A stretch of 64,000 nucleotides of DNA, from NCBI RefSeq assembly GCF_905163445.1, contig NC_053205.1:4859001-4923000 (forward strand). The letters are read 5' to 3'. Under the pieces are notes generated by a model. The model had not been told where the DNA came from and made no database searches. It saw nothing but the letters and a program-made list of their open reading frames with translations. Source of the DNA: Pararge aegeria. Lineage: Eukaryota; Arthropoda; Insecta; Lepidoptera; Nymphalidae. Positions 55,801 through 64,000 of the stretch are shown piece after piece; position 1 is the first letter of the stretch; each line of letters opens with the position of its first letter. The position numbers were made by a program, and so were the translations under genes.

Positions 55801-58535
55801 TTTCAGCTGATATCACTGCATCAACTTCATTTGGCCTTATCTTTTCAACCAACCAAATCAAAATGTGTGCATGTGGCAATCCTCGTTTCTGCCACTCCAC
55901 AGAATACATCCAGCAGCGTGTCTCACCAAACACATTATGTTTTACGATGAAATCCATTAAAGATTTCAACTTTTGTCTAAAGACTCTGGCTGTAATATCA
56001 TGACGATCAATGGGTGATTGCCCAGGGAATAACTCCTGCTTGATTTCTATCCATTGCGGATTGCATGTAAATGTGATGATCAAATCTGCTGTACCATAAT
56101 GTCGAACATACGACATGGCATCTTGAGCATATTCGTGCATATGCCGAGGGCTTCCGATGTATGTCGCTGGAAGAATAGTCATCCGACCGACATTCTGTGC
56201 ATTTCCATCAGTATTAATCGCATCTCGAAGGTGAATATACTCTTCAGATCGGAGTTTGGTTTGATTCAACCTGATGAATGTTAATCTCTCCGTTTCAATT
56301 TTAACATTCATGTCAACAACATATTTGTGATATAATCGCCGACATTTCAATATGTGATTATCTTCATTTTCCCGAATCATTAGGCGGTATGAATAATAGT
56401 TCATTGAACTGACTTTTTTGTTGGTTTCAGAACCTGTAAATAGATTTTGTTTTAATAACATTCAAATATAAAATTAAAATACATAATATAATGACTGAGA
56501 TATTATCGCCATAGCTAAACTAATATTTTAGTTACCTGTAATGGGATTTATCATTTTTATTGAGAAATCGTAGCCATCTTCACCTTGCCAAAATATAATG
56601 GGATATTGCAGTGCATCATATGAGCGGTGTGTTTCCTTTATACGTTGTAATTGATCATTCCGACGATGTAAAACAATATCACGGGATTCCAAGTTTTCTC
56701 CAACTACAACGATAGCAACTTCATCAATAGTTGGTGCATTAAAACGTCTTGTATGTTGACCTGCAGGTGTTTTATCAGCTCTGATTACAATTTTGTGATT
56801 ATCGGATGGCATCAGATCCAGGGCAGTTTTAAACAATATAATCAATTGATTGTGTTGATGAAATAAAGTTTGTAATTGTTCTACAATAGACCTCTTTACT
56901 AAATTGTTATGTGCACAACGCAGATCAATTTCTTGTGGTGAATTGCCCATAAAATAAATTTGCAGGAATTTGTTGTCGCTATCTGACACTGGTAACAGTG
57001 AACCTGCTCTGTGATATATTTGCCCTTGTATCTGTAAATAAAAAAAAAATATTATGGTGTGGTATAAATTAATGGATTGTCAGTGATCAAACTTAAATAA
57101 TATTTGATCTTAAAAAGTATATATTTAGTTTTAACTAATATGTATCAAATATAAAATATAATAAAAGTGTCACTGAAACTGAATCACCATATAATATGAT
57201 GACTAAGTGATATATAAGTGATTAAGAAATTGAAGATTAGTGACACATCTTAACTTTGGTTACAGAAAATTTTGTTCGCTAAAATAATTATGAGTAACTG
57301 CTATAATACATACTTTGAAAGTTGGCATAAAATTTTCCCGAACTACATTTGTTGCCCCCAAATGAAGTCATTTGAAAGCAATTGTTATATTGTTGGATAT
57401 GTGTCAAAAAGTGTATAGAATCTGTTCCTATTCCTGAAACCAATGAGTACAATGGTTCTGGTGGTGGATCCAATGGTATCAATTTCACTTTACCATTTGC
57501 GCAACACAATCCATTGGCTTCGTTTTTGTATTTTAATGCCTTACAGTGTGAGCAAACTGAGTTCATAGAACCAATAACAACACATTGATAGTTACTGTAG
57601 TCAATAGACACATCGTAACTGAAAGCAGCTCGATTCAAACTTTCGCGATTATTAGTTGTATCTCGCGCTCGCGCTTCACGCGTTTGTGATATCCGAATTC
57701 TTTCACGTTCATTTCCGTCGTCACGTTCTTGTGCAGTACGATTAGATCGGTAATTAGCTTGGTTTGTAGCATTTCTGGTTCTTCTACCTAAATTGCTTCG
57801 TCTTATAGGAGGCATATCGAATATAAATTATTTTTTCATTAATCACGAACTAAACAAACACTAACTAACTAAACACTCTGCACAAAACACGATAACGAAT
57901 TTGTTTCGTGTATCAGTTGACAAAAGCAAACTCATTAGATTAGGTAACAGACAACTTTTTTTTTTTTAAATTTGATATGACTTGAAGTCAAATCCTTTTA
58001 AGCCGTACGAATTGTTTTATATTTATTTAAAATTTGGATATTAAAAATAGCAAAACACTGTTGGTAACGCGATTTTTGTTTGACTGATGTAATGACGTGG
58101 AAACTGATGCATTTTATCTCGCGTGCCGAAACTAATAAAAAGAAACGCGAGTTTCGGAACGCGACATTAAACTCCTCCAACTATGTATTCTGTGCTCCAA
58201 CGCACACACGCACATTGTTTTGATAGATATGATCTTTTACGTTAGGAACACACCTACATTGCTTAGACAACAGTGAGTGCTTGTAATTTAATATGAACTT
58301 TATACCATAGCAATAAAGCTCAAATTGACTACGTTTTAGTTACAAATCATTTGTATGGGAAAAAGAAAAGGGCTATTTTTACGGTTTTTCAAGCAATAAT
58401 TCTAATTTTTCTCGCCGTAAAAACCATCCTTGAACTTCAACGAACATTTTAAAAAAATATTTGGCCAAATTGGTCCAGGCGTTGTTGAGTTATGCGCTTA
58501 CCAACACATTTTGCGATTCATTTTTATATTATAGA
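52892..58535 (-). mobile_element. Third Helitron, distinct family (5,644 bp)
   Basis: The minus-strand 5' end TCTATAATATAAAAATG is at 58535 after a host A; the 3' end CGGGTCAGCTAG is at 52892 before a host T. It encodes a RepHel clearly related to, but diverged from, that of copies A and B. It is inserted in the Polinton, right of the Sailor-like element. Confidence 0.88.
53102..57815 (-). pseudogene. Helitron Rep/helicase with single nonsense codon
   Basis: Exons in order: 57815 to ~57308 (MPPIRRSNLGRRTRN, Cys cluster VCSHCKALKY), then one ending near 56530, then from ~56431 to 53102, with introns placed as in the copy A gene. Nuclease motifs: LIITFTCNPQW, GLPHAHILIWL, YICKYVTKGSD. Helicase motifs: DAPGGTGKTF, LIVWDECTMAH, GDFRQKLPVIP, MTINKSQGQS, VACSRVGK. 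A TAG at 55042-55040 breaks the long exon; the frame on both sides is the same (42 codons from the stop to the Met at 54913). Unlike copies A and B the helicase is continuous across the position of their 10-bp deletion. The only clear lesion is the stop. Confidence 0.88.
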
Positions 58536-58736
58536 TATTTTTCATAGCCTTGCTCTGTTGAAAGTAAAAAAAAATACATTACTAATAATAATCAATTACA
58601 TTATATAATAATAGTATATAATTTTATATATTTTATTAATACTTACTTTATCAAATACATTAAAAAAAAATTATAACAAATAAGTTTATTAAGTATAGAG
58701 AAAACTTGTTCTACAAACAAATACCATCGATAAAAC
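58536..58736. other. Polinton-derived non-coding sequence after PolB
   Basis: AT-rich stretch between the Helitron insertion and the PolB stop. Nothing recognised. Confidence 0.4.
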
Positions 58737-60584
58737 TCATGATTCAGTATTGAGCAAATTAATTTTGTAGTGACCCCAAGCTAATGTTTCAGTAGAGTTA
58801 TTGATAAAAAATCGTTTTGTATCAGAATGTGAAAGTGATATTTTATTATTTTTTTGGGTAAATATAACATGTTTTATTGATCGAAATCTATACATTTCAC
58901 ATATCTCATTTTTCTTTTCGAATAGAACTGTTTTATAATTTTCCATTTGGAATGTTTTAGTAACTGATTTGTTAACTCCTTTTGCTTTTGCAACGAATTT
59001 ATCTAATGAATTTATGACATACATTTTTGATCTTAAACCAACAAATTCTGTGAAAATTGTCCCGTTATTATCATCTTTAAAATAGCCAATTTTTTTTTTA
59101 TTTAATAAAGGAAAACCATATGTGTTATTAGAACAGTAGTTTGAAGTATCAAAATATTTGTTTAAATCAGGTATAATATCAGCATAAAAATTGTCAGTAA
59201 AAATTTGATATATGAAGCTGTCAGTGTCAGTATACAACATTTTACAATTGGATCCATATTTTTTTTTCATGTAGTTATAGTGGAAATCATACATGAGGGT
59301 TTTAGAAATATCTACAATGCAAAGTCCTAAATATATGGGTTTATTGTAAAATAGTTTTGTTTTTTTAAGTTGAATAGCGACAAAATTTTCTGAGAATATT
59401 GAAAGGCTATGAAACTCAGGTCTCGCAATAAGTTTTTGAGCACCTCTGACTTTACCCCTATCTTCCCAATGCATACATAATTTAACATCCACTCGTTTTT
59501 CAATGTTTTCCATAGTTTTTCCAAATATTGAATTATTCATTAGTTTATAATAGTCTTTTTCAAAATCGGAATGAGCAGATGTACGTAGTTTTGTATTTAA
59601 ATCAATATATTTTTGTAATCAAGGACTCTGTTGAAATTTTTATATTCTATGGACTTTTTTAGTTTTAACCCCATTTCAAGAGATTGTTTAAGGTTTCTGT
59701 AATGAATAACATATTTATTTTTATCATATAAATTTGGAACTAATTTTAAATGCTTGCTCCCTCCAGCTAAAATATTCTCTGGGCATAGTGGAAAATCGGA
59801 ATGCAGATCAAGCAAATCTTGTGGATATTCTAAATCGACTTCAAGAATATATCCTACATCAGAATCAATCGGAATATTAAAATCAGTATTACAATCCACC
59901 CATTCAAAACCACACGTAGGAAGATACTGAGACATAGCCCAACCATATAAATTGTTAGCATCTAAGTATGTAATATAAGATGATTGAACTTTCTCATCAA
60001 AGTTAGGCAAAAATTTATTATTAGCTTGTGCATAACGGTTGCTGCATTGGGAGACACCACCATGTATACCGGATTCTAGAAAAGCTATTTTATCAAAATC
60101 TGTTAGTAGCTCTAATGTCACTTGTGTATACTTCAACATTGCATCCCAACTAAGTCCCGGTGCTGTATAATATTGAACGGGATCTAAATCATATGTTTTA
60201 ATACATACGTTTCTAAAATTTTCAAATATATCTGTTAAAAGAAGTACATCTGTTTTTAGGTATAAGTCTGAATAGTCACCCATATCACGACATTTAAAAT
60301 GAACCCAAACTTCCGTAGCATGTCTATAATCCTCATTTGATACTGCACTGTTAGTGTATTAAAAAACTGTTCTTGTGTGGGAAGTGACGTTAACTTTAAA
60401 GATTCAAATGAAGTCATAAAATCATAGGGATATATACCTTTACGTTTTAAATAACGAAGATCATCAATATTTTGAAAATTCCTACTCAGTTCAGTAAGAA
60501 TTTGAATTTGAGGTCGGGGCTTTAAAATTCTCCAAGATATCAACTGTAGTTTATTGTAAAATTGAATACAATTTCCTTTAAATG

Positions 60585-62058
60585 TTTTTTTTTTTTTTAA
60601 TAACTGAAATTAATATTTATAATAAATATAAGCAGTCTAACGGTTCACTTATGGGCATGGTACCCAAAATGCTGGCGCTATTGCCCCTTTTTATAGCTAG
60701 ACTTAGCCGTTGGGCTAAATAAGCGCCAGCTCTTGGGTCACCAGACGTAAGGACCAATTTTTGTGATACTATGTTAATAAAATTTTTCGTGTCCGAAGAA
60801 CATGGCCCTAGAGTCTCAAACGCAAGCGCCGCAAAAACGTAGTCATTACAAATAACGGAGTATTTACGGCGCTTAAGCATTTGAGCAGATTCGGCAGCTG
60901 CTGCCGCTTTTTGGGACGTACTCGGCAAGTGTGAAGCTGCCAACGTATCAACGCAGGTCGCATCCCACACCAGCGCACGCCCCATCGACCACGGTACTAT
61001 AGTCATACCGTCTGGTCTCTTGCCATCATCCCTGAACAACCCGGGAGGTTCCAATTGTGCAGGAATAGGCGCAGAGGCCAGAGCGCGACGGACTATATCA
61101 TTGATAGCGCCGTGACGATACAAACGGCCAGCACTTCGATTACAACTGAGCCCATGGTGACCCAATTGATCCACACGAATGCCACAAGGGCAGTAATGAG
61201 GCTCGCATACCTTAATTCCCAAGCGTAAATATACGGCCACACGAAGCGATGTCCAGTCGAGTATCGTCCCTAAGCTGTGAGATGGCAAAGCGTGTAGCCA
61301 GTGACCTGACTCCTTTTCGGATACCACTGTAATTCGCGCCTCATCCGATGCCGACGTGCACTGTGCGACGAGACCCGCGTGTGCTAAGATAACACGCGGT
61401 TTATCCCAAAGGCCTTGACATTCACCAGCAGAAAGCTTTCACCAGGACAAGAAGCACTCCAGGCTGACCTCGCATCCACAAGACTCTGCACCACAACATC
61501 AGACGGACATGACAGATTAAGGATCTGACTGATGAGTGGGGCAGAACCAGAAGCGGAAGATAGGAATGCTGGGAGTGCTACGCTTGTAATGGAGCGTATG
61601 ACTAAGCCCCCGTATTTAATAGGAAGGCTGGCTTGAGTCCAAGCGCGGTCATCGAAATGTAAATTTAAAATTTTGCATAGAGTGTCCTTAAGAGAAGCAT
61701 CTAAAATGGATGTCAAAACAGGATATTTCCAAAAGGGACAGCAACGTGAGAGGTACATAAATTTTGGGGCAAACAAACATAAACGTAATATATAAATGGC
61801 CATGTGTGGTTTTATGTCCAATAGGCGGTACGAATATGTCTTAAAATAAAGCAATTTAGAATTTAACAAAGGAGAAAATGCATCGTCGAAAATAGGGGCA
61901 CCAAGAAGAGATAATTTATTTTTGGAAACTAATGAAATGTTTGGAATTAAAGAATTTAAACTATCAATGATCTTGTTTTTGTTGTCCAGTGAAACCAAAT
62001 CCGAGAAGTATACCTCACACTTCGAGGAATTCAGATTTAAACCGATCTTGGCAAATCT
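60585..62058 (-). mobile_element. RT-element 3' part with zinc-knuckle/nuclease-like C-terminus
   Basis: Minus strand from ~62058: AKIGLNLNSSKCEVYFSDL, then the frame 61998-61384 (LLGAPIFDDAFSPLLNSKLL; SLPIKYGGLVIRS), the end of the RT and the connecting region. After a frame break near 61415 follows 61327-60617 with SGHWLHALPSHSLGTILDW, CPCGIRVDQLGHHGLSC (Cys-His cluster), DGKRPDGMTIVPW..LVWDAT and TSGDPRAGAYLAQRLSLAI. The R-PD...D pattern after a Cys/His knuckle is reminiscent of the restriction-like endonuclease of some LINEs, but the exact class is uncertain. Poly(A) at 60598-60585. It is the longest copy of the family whose short ends lie at 2064, 10741, 15291 and 20195. Confidence 0.75.
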
Positions 62059-62067
62059 TCATTGTTT

Positions 62068-62165
62068 TTTACATTAATTATAGCCCGCTTATGTTTAATG
62101 TCTAAAGGTAAATCTATATAAGAAGATCCTTTTAATGGGTTAAATTTATTAATGTTTATATCAAT
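62068..62165. repeat. 98-bp direct repeat, left copy
   Basis: TTTACATTAATTATAGCCCG..TTAATGTTTATATCAAT, identical to 63008-63105. It is part of the PolB coding sequence on the minus strand (DLPLDIKHKRAIINV). Confidence 0.95.
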
Positions 62166-63007
62166 TGCGAAAGTGAATTTTTCTGGTATTCCGCAAGTCA
62201 CTTTTGATGGGTCTCTGCTGCCTTATAGCAAAACTGTGAAAAACCTAGGCATTCTCATGGACAGCAGTTTATCTTGGAGGCCGCAAGTAGCCCGTGTAAG
62301 CCAGAAAGTTTTTAGTGCCTTTGGGTCCTTAAAAAGATGGAAAAATATCAAGACTAAGATTTTATTAGCCAATAACCTTCTTCTTCCTATTTTAGATTAT
62401 GCCGATGCCTGTTATTTAGACTTGACTGAGGACCTTCTGGATAAGCTGGAGCGACTACAAAACTTATGCATAAGATTCATATTTGGTCTCAGGAAATATG
62501 ATCACATCTCTGAGTATCGCAAAAAATTGAAGTGGCTTCCTATTAGGCATCGGCGTAATCTGCATGTCCTTTCAATCCTGTATTCTACTCTTTTTCATCC
62601 TTGGACACCACTCTACCTTAAACAACGCTTTCATTTCCTTTGCCCGTGTCCATCTCAAGGATCTCAGCGTTCTGCTAGGGAGAATATTCTCCGAATGATG
62701 AAATGTAAGTCTCAAAGTTACTCGGAATCCTTCACAATAAAAGCTGCAACGCTGTGGAATGCACTCCCTGACGATATTCGTCGCTCTAAATCCCTAGCTC
62801 TTTCAAAAGCCGTGTTAGACATCACTATTTGTCATTATAATTTTGTTGTTCGTATATGTGTACTTATGTATCTATAGTAAATATATATAAATATTTGTTA
62901 AAATATATATATATATATATATATATATTTATTTATATCTTATTTTATTTATCTCTTTTAATAATTTATTATATTAGTTATTAGTAGTATGTACTTAAGT
63001 GTGTAAA
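62166..63007 (+). mobile_element. 5'-truncated LINE flanked by a 98-bp duplication
   Basis: A single open frame (through 62877, no stop or frameshift) gives a reverse-transcriptase C-terminal region: TVKNLGILMDSSLSWRPQVA, PILDYADACYLDL, ERLQNLCIRFIFGL, LKWLPIRHRRNLHVLSILYS and AATLWNALPDDIRRSKSLAL. The RT catalytic part and endonuclease are missing. It ends with a (TA)n run (62906-62929) and AT-rich tail. Its protein resembles the decayed LINE at 7350-8025. The frame is intact, so this insertion is young. The first ORF Met (62152) lies in the flanking duplication and is not native. Confidence 0.82.
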
Positions 63008-63105
63008 TTTACATTAATTATAGCCCGCTTATGTTTAATGTCTAAAGGTAAATCTATATAAGAAGATCCTTTTAATGGGTTAAATTTATTAATGTTTATA
63101 TCAAT
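63008..63105. repeat. 98-bp direct repeat, right copy
   Basis: Identical to 62068-62165; it belongs to the uninterrupted PolB side. Confidence 0.95.
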
Positions 63106-63782
63106 ATACTTTATTTTTTTAAGACTCCATCCACTGTCTTTCTTTTCAAAATTACTTACTTTATTTGAAATTTCTGTACTGCTACTAGAATAAATAACAC
63201 TAATGTCATCACCTAAACAAAACATATAATTAAATGTTTGAAAATCAAAAGTATTTTCTATATTTTTTGTTGGTTGTACAAAATCTCCTTGTAAAATAAA
63301 ATTTACTTTTATTGTAGTATGCTCTTTTAAAGCATTATCAAGCAAATTATATACAGTATTTTTAATTATGTTAAGAAAGAGCTCAGGAGTTTCGAATATA
63401 GAATTAGTTTTAGTAGAATTGGGGATTCTGTACGTTACTATCCGCCGTCCGAAAGCAGTTTCTATTGAAGATTATTTAAGTTGGGATTTAAACTTAGAAC
63501 ATTTTTGCTATGAGTCTTGCTTTTAAGATGATTGGTATAATATTTCCTGTTAACATATACTTTGCAGTTAGGGCATTCGATAGTATTATTGTTTGTAGAA
63601 CTTACAGATTTAGTTGTTTCTTCCTGTATTGGGTTCGTTGTTACCACCGCAGCAGATGTTGAAGGCTCTTGAGAACATGGACGCTTACTCGAAGAATATT
63701 TAGTGACAGCAATTTTTCTTTTTACACCTCCTCCACTTTGTCTTGATCTGAAAATAATTAAAATGATAAAATCAAATAACAT

Positions 63783-64000
63783 ATCTTAAAACGCAATAGC
63801 ATTACTAATACACTAGTAATAATTTACCATTTTTTATACACATTACGCAGTACGCCATCATAGGAAACACGCCATCAATTTCATCGCTTGAAATGGATCA
63901 CGCGGAAGTAAAGTGATCCGTACAAGGGGTATAAAAAGGTTTTATGTCTGGATCTTCTAACAACCAACTCGGAAGTTTATCACTTATGTACCACAATCGT
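63783..64000 (-). other. Sequence upstream of the PolB zinc-finger exon
   Basis: A TTTTCAG acceptor just before the PolB piece suggests an upstream exon in this stretch or beyond the window. No ORF or Polinton terminal repeat is seen here. Confidence 0.35.

Larger units (their letters stand above)
58737..63782 (-). pseudogene. Polinton protein-primed DNA polymerase B, broken and interrupted
   Basis: Replication polymerase of the element. Pieces from the N-terminus: 63782-63462, after a splice-like acceptor, with a C2H2 finger (IECPNCKVYVNRKYYTNHLK); 63345 to ~62995, with KKDSGWSLKKIKYIDININK and SSYIDLPLDIKHKRA; then, past two insertions, 60543-60256 (KGIYPYDFMTSFESLKL); 60283-59597 with DLYLKTDVLLLTD, YYTAPGLSWDAMLKY and motif A YLDANNLYGWAMS; and 59540-58737 with NNSIFGKTMEN and the catalytic YTDTDS. 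Frame breaks lie near 60350 and 59625. The stretch that should carry the 3'-5' exonuclease is absent; an RT element sits at that point. Non-functional. Confidence 0.85.
45349..64000 (-). mobile_element. Maverick/Polinton, decayed and multiply interrupted
   Basis: Minus-strand order from right: PolB, [third Helitron, Sailor-like element], ATPase, small protein, conserved protein, integrase, penton-like, small basic protein, capsid. The adenovirus-type protease was not found. The left terminus is replaced by HARBI1 sequence; the right terminus is beyond the window. Subtracting the insertions leaves about 9 kb of Polinton, under the 15-20 kb usual for complete elements. Confidence 0.85.

Noticed and set aside
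62152..62165. Start codon at 62152 as the true start of the LINE protein
   Set aside because: It lies inside the 98-bp flanking duplication, which is PolB sequence; the LINE only begins at 62166.

Overview
This window is eukaryotic, AT-rich nuclear DNA, almost certainly from a moth or butterfly (Lepidoptera). The pointers are spliced genes with GT/AG introns, tRNA-derived SINEs, LINE 3' tails with a recurring 'GATCGCTT..AAGCGATAAGGCC' hairpin, Helitrons ending in CTAG, and an insect clip-domain serine protease homolog. The species is not identifiable from the sequence alone. There are no bacterial-style operons, rRNA genes, true tRNA genes or CRISPR arrays.

Left part (1-20.5 kb). The main host gene is a clip-domain serine protease homolog on the minus strand, coding 4172-20124. 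I assembled it from eight exons whose splice phases all agree, giving 371 residues. The catalytic His and Asp are present but the catalytic Ser is replaced by Gly, so it should be a non-proteolytic homolog. Its introns are packed with mobile elements: tRNA-SINEs, LINE tails, a 1,969-bp non-autonomous Helitron, an RT-bearing LINE fragment, short retroelement copies, a MITE-like element and tandem repeats, one of which triplicates a splice donor. Left of it (973-3466) is a decayed envelope gene and probable 3' LTR of a Ty3/gypsy-type (errantivirus-like) element, itself split by a retroelement copy with an 11-bp target-site duplication.

Middle (20.5-44.3 kb). Two Helitrons of exactly 5,277 bp lie in inverted orientation at 20554-25830 and 33872-39148. 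Their ORFs are identical in every frame I compared and both carry the same helicase frameshift. The 8-kb spacer holds SINEs, LINE fragments and a small non-autonomous Helitron-like element. From 39.1 to 44.3 kb no convincing gene is visible, but there are three perfect short palindromes and a few repeats.

Right part (44.3-64 kb). This is a decayed Maverick/Polinton, all genes on the minus strand: PolB, packaging ATPase, small conserved proteins, retroviral-like integrase, penton-like minor capsid, small basic virion protein and major capsid. Most genes are broken by stops or frameshifts. The element is split by a Tc1/mariner-superfamily transposon with 31-bp terminal inverted repeats and DD82E spacing ('Sailor'-like), by a third Helitron (52892-58535) from a related but distinct family, by an RT element, and by a LINE flanked by a 98-bp direct repeat. 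At its left edge the capsid ORF runs in frame into the C-terminal half of a HARBI1 (PIF/Harbinger) transposase.

Taken together the window is a nested transposon graveyard with recent Helitron activity around one apparently intact host gene.
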